A stretch of DNA of 64,000 nucleotides from a bacterium M00.F.Ca.ET.205.01.1.1 (GCA_004791255.1 SRUQ01000002.1:434001-498000); one strand, 5' to 3'. Positions 35,801 to 42,725 are shown, counted from the first letter of the stretch. Made by a program: numbers and translations. Notes: generated by a model not told the origin, from the sequence alone.

Positions 35801-36424
35801 GCGTCGGTCGGGCAGAAGCCCGCGGTGCAACCCTTTTCCTCCTCCCCGGCGATATCACGCGACGTGAAGGTTGCGACCTCCCAGCCACCAGTCATTCAAA
35901 TGCCAGGGCTCTATATCGTCGCCGACTTCGGCGTCGCCGGGCTGACGCCGGATCGTGATCGCTTTTATGAGGCAAGCTATCGTCCGACGCTTCGACGGCT
36001 GATTGCGCATGTCATCCAGACGGAAGGTCCGCTGTACGGCGATATTCTCGCCATCCGGATCGCGAGGGCACATGGCATGGAGCGGACGGGTTCAACCATA
36101 CAGAAGATGGTGACCGATGCCGTAGACCCGCGCTTTCCCCGATCTCGTGAGGAGGAGCGGGACGTGTTCTGGCCGGAAGGATCAGCCACGGATCGCCCGG
36201 TGCCCTTCCGGGTTTCGGCGGACGGAAGCCGATCCCATGGCGACACGCCGCTCGCCGAACTTGCTAGCTTGGCGGCGCCGTATTTGCGCGTCAGGCTCTC
36301 CGATGATCAGATCACAGAAAAGCTCGCGGAGCAGTTCGACTTACAGCGCGTGAGGGCGGCCACTCGAACGCGATTTGGATTGGCGATCGCGATCGCCAAA
36401 ATATCCGCCCAGCATAAGCCCTGA
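29891..36424 (+). CDS. DUF4011 superfamily 1 helicase with PD-(D/E)XK nuclease and DUF3320
   Basis: 2177 residues. Order: an N-terminal helical extension (1-115); DUF4011 from about 130 (RLKLLDLTKKNRMLNYTISA); helicase half 1 with Walker A GPPGTGKSQ near 522; a long insertion (about 600-1380); Walker B LLVIDEASQMKPED near 1413, then VVVGDPKQLPPTSFF, WHYRSRCESLI, ENVQGDERDFIF and NVLFSRAR; a Vsr-like/DUF559 nuclease at about 1715-1800 (SEFETEVGNRLRAR, FKIDLGIRHPD, AGIECDGAQYHSS) with the E..D..E-x-D set; and DUF3320 near 2010 (GDILAIRIARAHGMERTG). This is a DNA helicase-nuclease, a type frequent in defence islands. It is divergent from the motor operon. Functional linkage to that operon is inference. 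Confidence 0.88.
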   Translation: MPSRPYQSKRIDELERIFKEMRSDGPTLELLWRELEHRSTHRAGQLQRNVAAARKVVGRAKSGRTPDWRDAMQTQLQLTGTDLASSQCVTRNPGSLPNRMCDTNVSGVDVVRQAEMNDRFGMLDRGEMDRLGNIYEQLRLKLLDLTKKNRMLNYTISARSKRQLQIVDEVLEEAYSKLVDDDGSFRIAHLDEPEGFPPEEKTEEFVDALEHAKVSDIDYLTALDNLVASATDDEMTVERLDRTLRDRVRTQLGLPPRPKRADVNRNEHARSLGIDPNPELQPAGTKKTHSDRFLQTLKYPDELEALMEKISAEARLAEQEAGLSTLFLAFGFLEWYDSDASDKPIYAPLLLLPVKIERQKVRGKHVYEVAAREGAAETNISLQKFLETKFGRDLPDFGDADDGGSVESYLAKVEASIEGLKRWRVRRWLVLGHFAFSRIAIYEDTKPEKWQNHPAAHPLVGSLLSGFEQGADGDGPSFHSPEDYPIDDPEIEKSAPILIQDADASQHSALVDVMRQKNLVIQGPPGTGKSQTITNIIANALAAGKTVLFLAEKQAALDVVKRRLDKSGVGEFCLELHSDRSSPKAVVQSLARRYEIGVGRSARAATAQEDTTWAFARAQISEYLNELHSEADDGATPFELIWKSIRGRSVNADLGDFFNDVHMPDDLLGDPRNLRDVRGKLEIFAASAQAFLDSYGHPSASPWSVTPPGHLPAYERDQFLVAIQSLRDAAAELAKFMDRHEGLGIISGEDGDAVSAADKIIPEPSSPSRIATIAAIDLDGLQHGLSLQSSYLSAVQAVDDLPSAGDLDAPTLDTARAIVSALPSQDLAELSPVGLRAHAYRTIHRNKGFLGALESMGQAMELLGLGGSAPVHALDAVAAALEVTESAHPEHLQWVGAVQIDTSIFGLLFDQWNALAREELELRQAARGFTEPKWPDARELDEAGATLRKTGIGRLFSAIRGDVKAASAMLERLRFPAEPNSVDMLVRISKHVRSVEAFASHRDAEAAIGKAWAGVATPFVAIDQGIKLREALEHKLTGLPNGNNVAKAIVGLTAGSISAFAELSRTADLYRAGRARFDELIDGHPIGDAAEQCTKDLETFERVLGLDPDDRLSSSTLSLSTLAEIDAARTRLSQALIAVGRSPFAVAVRSLAPDNDGVSQTEDAIGYVRSVKSARLPGPILEGLLSADGRAWRDRLREMAGSYDRATGQLSHSAKRVDGFGIRGMGAFDLRSMIPHLESLLEHREELSEFISLRSSRAELEGAGLVEFLFKTDGLLVPPSRLPAVFDAVVSRLRAQGARRFSSSLANRTGNELDAKRKTFAERDRQKILGDRETVRARLLTRQPPNGLRNGSVKTWTQMSLLANEFPKQKRFTPVRGLMGRAGEAVRALKPCFMMSPLSLSKFLPQGRFEFDLLVIDEASQMKPEDALGAMLRARQIVVVGDPKQLPPTSFFERSSDNPATDDEDADEIDDESILERCQKVFGEVRRLKWHYRSRCESLIRFSNDNFYEGSLVTFPAAKPGSFSIDLLRVNGEYKARRNVAEAERVAEEAIEFMRHFSDSDEDSLPTLGIVALNTDQRDLIEETLRRMSGDDELVETYREKAGKKGEPLFVKNLENVQGDERDFIFISMTYGKEAGATVMRQRFGPINSKQGHRRLNVLFSRARIRIGLFASFGSEDVKPAETSKEGVHVLKRYLEYAESEGRAAVQLIGGEADSEFETEVGNRLRARGHSVDMQVGVSGFKIDLGIRHPDHPEMFLAGIECDGAQYHSSKSARDRDRLREEVLRGLGWNVLRVWSTDWFDNPDAQTEKLLKRLEELRTKPISAFQDYRLGPTYLPAIEVAIAEQSETETDDDIDGQALFDSIAEHAISDVQAETEDGFDLFEGSGNLTVDQAYEALAAFREKVIRPSASNWEPHRSILREAMIETFVRQRITDPEDWFTRVPHYQRSGTDPVEKRLYLDRICSVIDRIGASVGQKPAVQPFSSSPAISRDVKVATSQPPVIQMPGLYIVADFGVAGLTPDRDRFYEASYRPTLRRLIAHVIQTEGPLYGDILAIRIARAHGMERTGSTIQKMVTDAVDPRFPRSREEERDVFWPEGSATDRPVPFRVSADGSRSHGDTPLAELASLAAPYLRVRLSDDQITEKLAEQFDLQRVRAATRTRFGLAIAIAKISAQHKP

Positions 36425-36486
36425 CAGCGCACGGCGGTCTGCGCCGCGTTGTTCATCAGACGTCCGGCGGCAGCCGGGAGGTTCAT

Positions 36487-36786
36487 GTGATCCGGCCGGA
36501 AGATGTGCCTTCCTGGCTAAGCACACGCCGCTGCCGGAGCTTGCGAAGCGGCTCCGATGCGAGGCCTGGCCTCCATGCCTCCCAGGGCATGGAGACGGAA
36601 GGCATCGTCCCGGTCTTCCCCGGCGAGACACGGCGGAGCGTGATCTATCAGCGAAGCGACGCGATTTCGGTGCCGATCAAAGCAGGACTCGGCCCACCGA
36701 ATCCGGTTGACGGCGATATCCAATCTGATCCACGGGAGGCGGTAGACGCCGCCGTCCGTATCGCCGTCAGCAGCCCCCCGCGATGA
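36487..36786 (+). CDS. Hypothetical protein, 99 aa
   Basis: Starts at GTG 36487 five bases after GGGAGG and 62 bases after the helicase stop, so it could be co-transcribed with it. The product starts MIRPEDVPSWLSTRRCRSLR and has a Gly/Pro-rich middle (GIVPVFPGETRRSVIYQRSD). There is no recognised domain. It overlaps the convergent gene at 36767 by 20 bases. An antisense frame exists but has no ribosome-binding site. Confidence 0.4.
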   Translation: MIRPEDVPSWLSTRRCRSLRSGSDARPGLHASQGMETEGIVPVFPGETRRSVIYQRSDAISVPIKAGLGPPNPVDGDIQSDPREAVDAAVRIAVSSPPR

Positions 36787-37135
36787 AGTCCCGGTACCTG
36801 CTCGCGCAGGCAAGTTCGCTCGGATCAATTTTCGGCCTGCCGAGGTAGGTTCCTTTAGACATCTTCTGGACGAAAGGATGGTCGAGGTTCAGCAGCGCCC
36901 CGCGCCCATGAATTCCCTCAGTCGCGGCTGCCTCTTCCGCGGCCGTCTTGATCTCTGCGAATTTCTTCCTCAGATCCGGAAAGCGGGATCGGGCGAGCGC
37001 GTCTTTGTTGTTCTTGAGACGAACCAGCAGCACATCGACGAATCCGTACATCAAAGCTCGCCCGAGCGCGTCCAGTCTTTCCTCGTCGTCCAAACGGTCA
37101 TTCTCGACGCCTGCAATCCCTACGGCCTGCTCCAT
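36767..37135 (-). CDS. Hypothetical protein, 122 aa, island paralogue family
   Basis: Starts at ATG 37135 behind a very strong GGGAGGGGG ribosome-binding site. The product is helical (RLDALGRALMYGFVDVLLVR, FPDLRKKFAEIKTAAEEAAA), then IHGRGALLNLDHPFVQ and a short tail. The HGRGALLNLDHP segment matches the motif in the products of 16513-16911 and 37909-38403. Soluble, with no known domain. Confidence 0.6.
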   Translation of the reverse strand: MEQAVGIAGVENDRLDDEERLDALGRALMYGFVDVLLVRLKNNKDALARSRFPDLRKKFAEIKTAAEEAAATEGIHGRGALLNLDHPFVQKMSKGTYLGRPKIDPSELACASRYRDFIAGGC

Positions 37136-37556
37136 TTCCCCCTCCCCTGTAGAAGTTAAGTCTGGTCCACCGTGATGATAGGCACAAGGCCGCCGTCACA
37201 CGGACTTCTTGCGCCGCTCTTGCGGGAGTTTCTACATGGCTGCCGGCTGGTATGGTGCCTGCGTAGGGACAGACCTGAATGCAGCTTGGCGTCGCCGTAT
37301 TCTTCGTTGCCAGACTAACTTGAACCGTCGCCAGCGTTTTTGGACTCAGATCGCATTTTTTCGCGCATAAGTTGCTGAAATTGGCCTCGAACCGCCAAAA
37401 TCGTCGGTTTTGCATGCGCACAACCGCTTATGGTTGACTGGCGTGCCGACCGTTTTTGCTCCGATTTCGGCAGCAATCTCGTGCCGTCAGTTCGCAGGCT
37501 TCCATTTTTGCGGAAGTTGTTGCCTCGAATGAAGAATCCTCGGATACGACTGCCCA
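37136..37556. other. Intergenic region with divergent promoters
   Basis: 421 bases between divergent small genes, with no supported frame. The right end holds one arm of the inverted repeat that spans the start of the gene at 37557. AT content looks higher than its surroundings. Confidence 0.5.
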
Positions 37557-37576
37557 ATGAATGATCCGAGGATTCT
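37533..37576. repeat. 13-bp inverted repeat spanning a start codon
   Basis: AGAATCCTCGGAT (37533-37545) pairs perfectly with ATCCGAGGATTCT (37564-37576) across 18 bases. The ATG at 37557 is in the loop, and an alternative in-frame ATG (37578) is just past the second arm. As DNA it is an operator-like palindrome; as RNA it would be a hairpin able to hide the start. Confidence 0.6.
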
Positions 37577-37928
37577 CATGACACGGCCAGAAGCAATGGC
37601 ATCAGGCGGCCCGCTTGCCACGCCAATTACAGTCGACGAGAAGGTGTACTGGGTCGCCAGGTCGCGCCGAGGAATCCTGAAACGCTTGTTTCTGACTCAA
37701 CAAGACGCCGCTGTTGCAGCGAGCAATGACGACAGCGAAGTAGTTGAAATCGAAAGGATCGCAGGCGAGGATTCCCGCGCGATCTTGAGACTGGTATTGG
37801 ACGGGCAAACGATCCTTCTCGCCTGCAATCCTTTAACTGGCAAGGTAGCCAACTTAGGGATTCCTGAATCAGACGAGTCGAAAATACCTCTACCTGAACC
37901 CGATAATCTTAGTGCCCGGAAACCTTAG
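37557..37928 (+). CDS. Hypothetical protein, 123 aa
   Basis: The product begins MNDPRILMTRPEAMASGGPL; a second ATG at 37578 (M8) is also possible. It has a beta-rich core (VDEKVYWVARSRRGILKRLF, RAILRLVLDGQTILLACNPL). Soluble, no membrane segment, no recognised family. The 3' end overlaps the convergent gene at 37909 by 20 bases. The inverted repeat over its start suggests tight control. Confidence 0.55.
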   Translation: MNDPRILMTRPEAMASGGPLATPITVDEKVYWVARSRRGILKRLFLTQQDAAVAASNDDSEVVEIERIAGEDSRAILRLVLDGQTILLACNPLTGKVANLGIPESDESKIPLPEPDNLSARKP

Positions 37929-38403
37929 CCAGAATTTCCTGCGCCCGTTTATCCATCCTAGCTACCTTCACGAAAACAGGGTGGCTGCGGTCGACGAGAC
38001 TCCCCGCTCCGTTGTCTTTCTCGTATTCCGTGGCCCATGACAGCCAAGCTGCATGATCTTCGATGCGCTTGTCGAACTCCTGATGTCCCGCCTCGGCTGA
38101 TTGGCTGCGGGCCCGCCCTAGGAAATGAGCCGCGAAGCCGACCATGCCCATCTCGCGCGCGGTTTGGACAGCTCCCATAAGCTGGTCGATCCTAAGTATC
38201 ATGGGAGGCTGCCCGGCCATCATGTCCTTGGCGCCGAGCTTGATGTCTAAGGAACCATCAGAGCTCGCTGGAATCTCGTCAGCTTCGCGGATCATGCTAA
38301 CTGCGGCTTCCATCAGAGCCGAGTGATTTCCCTCAGGTGGCGCGCAGTTTGGGCTAACCAGCATGCGTCCAGGGCTCGCTACCATCGTACGCGGTTCAAT
38401 CAT
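37909..38403 (-). CDS. Hypothetical protein, 164 aa, island paralogue family
   Basis: A helical soluble protein. Residues 75-110 form a helix pair (ILRIDQLMGAVQTAREMGMV, GFAAHFLGRARSQSAEAGHQ). Near the C-terminus NGAGSLVDRSHPVFVK repeats the motif seen in 16513-16911 and 36767-37135. It lies 39 bases downstream of the FtsH-like gene on the same strand, so it is probably in its operon. No known domain. Confidence 0.55.
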   Translation of the reverse strand: MIEPRTMVASPGRMLVSPNCAPPEGNHSALMEAAVSMIREADEIPASSDGSLDIKLGAKDMMAGQPPMILRIDQLMGAVQTAREMGMVGFAAHFLGRARSQSAEAGHQEFDKRIEDHAAWLSWATEYEKDNGAGSLVDRSHPVFVKVARMDKRAQEILAKVSGH

Positions 38404-38442
38404 TGGCCTGGCCCTCGGTTTCGCAGAGGCTGTCGCGGCTCC

Positions 38443-40431
38443 CTACTCTGTCCGGCGAACCCCCAAAGAAGAATGGTTCATCGCTCCCACCACCGGCGCA
38501 AGAAGAATCGACAGTTCGCGGGAGCGGGAGTGAGCTGCGGGGTCGATCAGACTAGACACGTCCTCCGCCGAAAGCGTTTTCTTCCGGAGTAAGGACTCGG
38601 CGATGCTTTCGAGTTCGCTCCGCCTCTCTTCAACGAGCGTCTTCGCGCGACGGAATTCCGCGGCAAGGACGTTTTCCACCCGGGCCTGCAGGCCGCCGTT
38701 CATGTGCAGCGTCACGAGCAGTTCCTCCTCGCTTGCCCCCGACAGGAACGTGAAGCCTGCACCCAGCCCGTAAGCGGCTTCCACCTGCAGGGCGGTCACT
38801 GTGGCGATGTGAAGGTCAGAGCCTTTCCTTCCCCCTCCTCCAGCTGACCTCGAACTGAACACGACCTCCTCGGCAGCCAGTCCTGCAAGCGCGACGGCGA
38901 TCCGGCCGAGAAAGCCTGCCTTGGTCCGCTCCGGAAAGACCTGCTCGTCGAAAAGCGCCCCGCCTCCGCGTTGCGTGGACTCGCCTGACGAGTCGAAGGC
39001 GTCGATGATCTCTACGCTCCTGAAATCGCCGACGCCCAGCGTGAGGCCGACGACCACGTGACCGGCCTCGTGGATCGCGTTTCGCCACAGCATGGCTTCA
39101 GGAAGAGGTACCAGCTCGGGCAACTCGGCGAGCAAGTCCGCGGTTTCGAGGTCGCGCCGCGCACGGCGCGCACGGCGACGGGCCTGCCGAGCAAGCTGCT
39201 CCAGAGCTGCCCCTGTCCAGCCGTTCGTGCGAGCGGCGACGGAAGTCAGGTCCAGAGCAGACGATGCCTCGGCCAGATGCCAGCCGAGAATTCCTTGTCG
39301 TCCCGCCATGTCCGGCAGCGGAATGATCACATGCCTGTCGAGGCGGCCCGGACGGCTCAGCGCCGCATCCAGCATATGGGGAAAGTTGGTCGCCCCAACC
39401 ACGACGACGCCTTCTCGGCCACCGGATCCATCAAGGCATTCCAGCAGGCCATTGACGACCTCGCGGCTGTACTGTGCGTTGTGCCCGGAGAAGGTCGTCC
39501 TGTCTCCAACGGAATCGATTTCGTCAATGAACACGATCGAGGGCGCGTTCTTCATACCTTCTGTGAACGCGCCTCTCATGGCCTTCAAAAGATCTCCCAG
39601 GTGGCCCATTGCCTGCCAGCGCGCCAGCGAACCCAACACAAGATGGACTCCGCAGGTTCGCGCTAGAGCCGCGGCAAACATCGTCTTGCCCGACCCCGGC
39701 GGCCCGCTGAGCAGGATTCCCCTGTCGACTTCCGACCACCCGATCTTGCCTGCGCGCCAGTCCTTCAAGTCGACGGCAAGCTCCCTTCCCCAGTCGGCAG
39801 CGGCGCCCAGTCCATGGAGATCGTCCAGTGTCGGTCCCTGTACTAAGCTCGACTTTGGAGCGGTCAGAGTAGCGCGAGCCGCTTGCAGGACCTTGTCCAG
39901 TGCCCTGCCCTTGCGCCAGATCGCCGCCAGAACATGCAGCGGGACCGTCGCCAGGAATGAGGCGTCCTCGTCGGACAGGATCTGACCGCGACAGAAACGG
40001 GCGGCCGCCTTGAGATATCGGGGCTGAATGGCCGGAAGCACCAGCACGGCATCTGCAACCGCGTCGACGTTTTCCGCGAGAAGGTCGCGGGAATGCGTGA
40101 CGACGATAATGCGGTCGTTGGAACCCGCGATCCCGAGGAGGTCGAATCGTTCGGGCTTTTTCCGGCCCTCAGGTTTGACCGTCATGACGAGCGTCCGTTC
40201 GCGATCGTACACGCTTCTGCTGATGAGCGATTCCCCCTGGGCCGGGAATTTGCACGCGCCCTCGTAAATCTCCACGTCCTCTTCCCCCGGTGCGATCAGG
40301 ACGATCACGGCCGGTCCTCCCGACAGGAAGTCCCGTTGATGCCGGAGTGCACGCATTACCGAGCAATAAGCGGCGAACCGCGTTGCGTTCGAGGCGAGCT
40401 TGATGCTCAGCGCTTTCGACATGCGTTTCAT
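38443..40431 (-). CDS. Soluble FtsH-like AAA+ zinc metalloprotease
   Basis: 662 residues. An N-terminal region without membrane helices (1-200) is followed by an AAA module: Walker A GPPGSGKT at 243-250, Walker B IVFIDEID at 299-306, arginine-finger segment SRPGRLDRHV. An M41 peptidase domain follows with the zinc motif HEAGH at 454-458. FtsH proper has two N-terminal membrane helices; their absence makes this a cytoplasmic variant. The N-terminal region (VIVLIAPGEEDVEIYEGACK) may be a substrate or partner domain. It is preceded on the same strand by a TnsA-like gene (67-base gap) and followed by the 164-aa gene, probably one operon. Targets are unknown. Confidence 0.82.
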   Translation of the reverse strand: MKRMSKALSIKLASNATRFAAYCSVMRALRHQRDFLSGGPAVIVLIAPGEEDVEIYEGACKFPAQGESLISRSVYDRERTLVMTVKPEGRKKPERFDLLGIAGSNDRIIVVTHSRDLLAENVDAVADAVLVLPAIQPRYLKAAARFCRGQILSDEDASFLATVPLHVLAAIWRKGRALDKVLQAARATLTAPKSSLVQGPTLDDLHGLGAAADWGRELAVDLKDWRAGKIGWSEVDRGILLSGPPGSGKTMFAAALARTCGVHLVLGSLARWQAMGHLGDLLKAMRGAFTEGMKNAPSIVFIDEIDSVGDRTTFSGHNAQYSREVVNGLLECLDGSGGREGVVVVGATNFPHMLDAALSRPGRLDRHVIIPLPDMAGRQGILGWHLAEASSALDLTSVAARTNGWTGAALEQLARQARRRARRARRDLETADLLAELPELVPLPEAMLWRNAIHEAGHVVVGLTLGVGDFRSVEIIDAFDSSGESTQRGGGALFDEQVFPERTKAGFLGRIAVALAGLAAEEVVFSSRSAGGGGRKGSDLHIATVTALQVEAAYGLGAGFTFLSGASEEELLVTLHMNGGLQARVENVLAAEFRRAKTLVEERRSELESIAESLLRKKTLSAEDVSSLIDPAAHSRSRELSILLAPVVGAMNHSSLGVRRTE

Positions 40432-40498
40432 TGGATGTCCTGACTTGATAGTTCCTGGCGCTCAGCGGCGCAGCAGCGATGGTGTTCGGAAGCCGCAT

Positions 40499-41110
40499 TC
40501 AGCCGCGAATGCGGCGAACGGCGGTCTCGGGTCCGATCCTGGCCTCATCGAGATCGATCTCGACGAAACGTCGCAGGACCAGCGACGAAAGCCCTGCTAT
40601 CGGGACCGTCTCATGGAAGGCGGTCAGGCATTCGGCGACGGTGAGGGAGCCGTGCTCGTCCAATGCCGCCAGCACGCGGATCCGGTCGCCCAGCGGACAG
40701 TGCCAGCGGGCGTACCGAAGCAGGTCCATGGAATTGGCCAGCCTGTGCCCTGCAAGGATCGTCGATTGGACTTCATATCGATAGCCCGCCTCAGCGGCGG
40801 CATCCTCGATCCATGGCTCCAAACGACCGCTTTCCGGCACCGCATCGGCGATCGAAGTCCCCTCCTCCCTGACAACAAGGAAATCCGGAACGTGGCTGTA
40901 ACCCGGTCGATGCAGGACGAGCGGGAGGCATGACCATTCGGCGACCTCCGGATCGACATCGAGCAGGCATCCGAGGTATCGCGCGCTCTGGTTCTTGAAC
41001 AGAGGCGCGCCGACGCAACGAACGGTTCCACGTGGATGAAAATGAAGACGCGCGGCATCGGCGCGGACTGACACGAGCTGGTCGGTTTCGATTTCAGGGT
41101 GGGCGGTCAC
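40499..41110 (-). CDS. TnsA-endonuclease-like protein, apparently catalytically degenerate
   Basis: 203 residues. Residues about 40-95 follow the TnsA N-terminal pattern: a LLDVDPEVAEWSCLPLVLHR stretch, then HVPDFLVVREEGTSIADAV, equal to the ..dpdV..~QP.......PDF....g....vK order. The PDF Asp is kept, but the expected upstream Glu and the downstream Lys are not seen. The C-terminal part (RVLAALDEHGSLTVAECLTA) looks like a winged helix. Native TnsA cuts transposon 5' ends with TnsB; no TnsB, TnsC or TniQ gene is nearby. It may be a DNA-binding or adaptor protein for the adjacent AAA protease. Fold assignment is by pattern only. Confidence 0.5.
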   Translation of the reverse strand: MTAHPEIETDQLVSVRADAARLHFHPRGTVRCVGAPLFKNQSARYLGCLLDVDPEVAEWSCLPLVLHRPGYSHVPDFLVVREEGTSIADAVPESGRLEPWIEDAAAEAGYRYEVQSTILAGHRLANSMDLLRYARWHCPLGDRIRVLAALDEHGSLTVAECLTAFHETVPIAGLSSLVLRRFVEIDLDEARIGPETAVRRIRG

Positions 41111-41571
41111 GGGACGCTCCTACGCATACGCAAGAATGATCGGCCGCTGCTAGGTGCAGCGTCGGTGCGCGATCAGCGTATGAGGAGCGATGCCTGTTTC
41201 ATGGTGGCGGGAACAAATATAGAACGAAATAGAAGGCGTCAACTGCCCGCTCTCGGGGCATGCTGGCAGCGTCCAGACGACGGTGAATCAACGAAACAAG
41301 TGACAGCAAGTCCTCAGCGTCCTCCTTCGACATCATTCAGTCTAAGCGTGCATCGTCCTGGTTTCCCTTATGGGCGACTTGTGCGACAGCGGGCGTTCGC
41401 TTCCGTGAGATCGGATACCGATGGGACAGTTCGATTTCTCGTGCGAGATCGGCCGAGAATTCTCGAATGGTATGAGGTTAATGAGGGGAACACCGATCAA
41501 GACTGGAACGGAAAGATCGAGTGCCCTTGGCCGTTGCTGACGGTCGGCGGCTTATGAGCTAAGCTGCGGAC
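41111..41571. other. Island right boundary, no supported gene
   Basis: 461 bases. A frame at 41099-41557 could encode a protein ending in LVRDRPRILEWYEVNEG, but it lacks a clear start and family. No integrase, direct repeat or tRNA was seen at this end of the island. Confidence 0.4.
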
Positions 41572-42267
41572 ATGACCACCCGCTTCCGAGCCGATCCAGT
41601 GCTACCCCGTGAGGTTCTTGACTTGGCAACGCGTCTGGGGGCGAGAGGCAGTGTCTCCGGTTCCTCGGTGACGCTGACGCAGTCGGGGACGATGCGTGAC
41701 CAGCCGACGGCGCATCCGATGCGGTTCTCCGCGCGCCAAACCACAAGTCTGCGGCGTTGCGAATTTGAATGGCGGGCGTCGACCGGACCATTTGGCTGCA
41801 TTTCTGTTGTAGACGCACTGAAAGGCGAAGGCGCCGAGATAGATGTGCGAATCTTTCACCTCTTCCGCGTTGCCAGCGCAAAAGGCGGGACAGCGCTCTT
41901 GAAGGGCGAGATCATGCGGTACCTGGCGGAACTCGCCTGGGCGCCCGATGCGATACTTGGTAATCCTTCGCTCGATTGGACCGTAGTCGATAGCCAAGTT
42001 CTGCGAGTAAGAGCGGACAATGGCGATGCCAGCGGCGAAGTCGAGTTACGGCTGGACGAGAGCGGCCGCATCGCATCCGTCATTGCGAAGGATCGTCCGC
42101 GCAAGGAGGGCGATGTCTTTGTCGAGCGGCCCTGGCTTGGCCAATTCTTCGACTACAAGGAGTTCCAGGGACGGTTGCTGCCGACCCTGGGTGAAGTCGG
42201 CTGGGTCCTGGACGGACAAACCTTCGTCGCTTGGCGGGGAAACCTCCTGAGCTGGGCGATCGCCTGA
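41572..42267 (+). CDS. DUF6544/DUF6920 family protein
   Basis: 231 residues from ATG 41572. It follows the family pattern: GTMRDQPTAHPMRFSARQTT, EWRASTGPFGCISVVDALKG, ALLKGEIMRYLAELAWAPDA, DWTVVDSQVLRVRADNG, then GQFFDYKEFQGRLLPTLGEV and a final W-R-G. Members are usually somewhat longer, with an N-terminal membrane helix, which is absent here, so this copy may be N-terminally truncated. The function is unknown. It is the first gene after the island on this side. Confidence 0.7.
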   Translation: MTTRFRADPVLPREVLDLATRLGARGSVSGSSVTLTQSGTMRDQPTAHPMRFSARQTTSLRRCEFEWRASTGPFGCISVVDALKGEGAEIDVRIFHLFRVASAKGGTALLKGEIMRYLAELAWAPDAILGNPSLDWTVVDSQVLRVRADNGDASGEVELRLDESGRIASVIAKDRPRKEGDVFVERPWLGQFFDYKEFQGRLLPTLGEVGWVLDGQTFVAWRGNLLSWAIA

Positions 42268-42462
42268 ACCGCGACTCAGTCCTATATCACCCGACACCTT
42301 GGAAATGGGTCTCGCATGTTTAAGATCGGCGAAGAGGCCGAGCATCTCGGGAATGTCCTGCGTTGGTCCGCAGATGTCACCGGCAAGCAGCCCGACTGTC
42401 GAAAATCCGCTGGGTATTGAGGGAAAGGGACAGCCTCGCCGTCCGATTGAGGTTCGGCATTC

Positions 42463-42618
42463 CTACTGGTTGAAGAAAAGCACTGCCGCGATCGCGATCG
42501 AGACGAGGATCGCGGATGCTGCCCCCGTGCGTTGGAGGACGCCGATGCGGTAGAGCAGCAGCGCGAAGCCGACGATGATCGGCGCAGTGACGGAAAGGCC
42601 AATTTGAGCGCTGCTCAT
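42463..42618 (-). CDS. Small two-helix membrane protein (51 aa), divergent from norE
   Basis: From ATG 42618 (GGAG six bases upstream) the product reads MSSAQIGLSVTAPIIVGFAL, then a second helix GAASAILVSIAIAAVLFFNQ. A perfect NnrR box lies 61 bases upstream, between this gene and norE, so both may be NO-induced. It is too small for a catalytic role; an accessory subunit or assembly factor of NO reductase is plausible but unproven. Confidence 0.55.
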   Translation of the reverse strand: MSSAQIGLSVTAPIIVGFALLLYRIGVLQRTGAASAILVSIAIAAVLFFNQ

Positions 42619-42678
42619 TGCTGACTCCATGGGCTGACGGCGTTCACCGAAATCCTGCAGATTTTCATGCGCGCTTCC

Positions 42679-42692
42679 TTGCGCAAGCGCAA
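42679..42692. promoter_or_regulatory. Perfect NnrR-type box between norE and divergent small gene
   Basis: TTGCGCAAGCGCAA is the ideal TTGCG-N4-CGCAA site, centred about 40 bases before the norE ATG at 42726 and about 68 bases before the minus-strand ATG at 42618. NnrR-dependent control of both is likely. Confidence 0.8.
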
Positions 42693-42725
42693 AGAAGCCG
42701 CGCGAGCGCATGCGTAAGAGGCGAC

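Noticed and set aside
24945..36424. Classical Zorya type I/II
   Set aside because: ZorA/ZorB-like subunits are present, but no ZorC, SNF2-type ZorD or HNH-type ZorE was found, and two other membrane proteins are in the operon.
40499..41110. Functional Tn7-like transposition gene (tnsA)
   Set aside because: No tnsB, tnsC, tniQ or transposon ends, and the catalytic Glu and Lys of TnsA are not visible.
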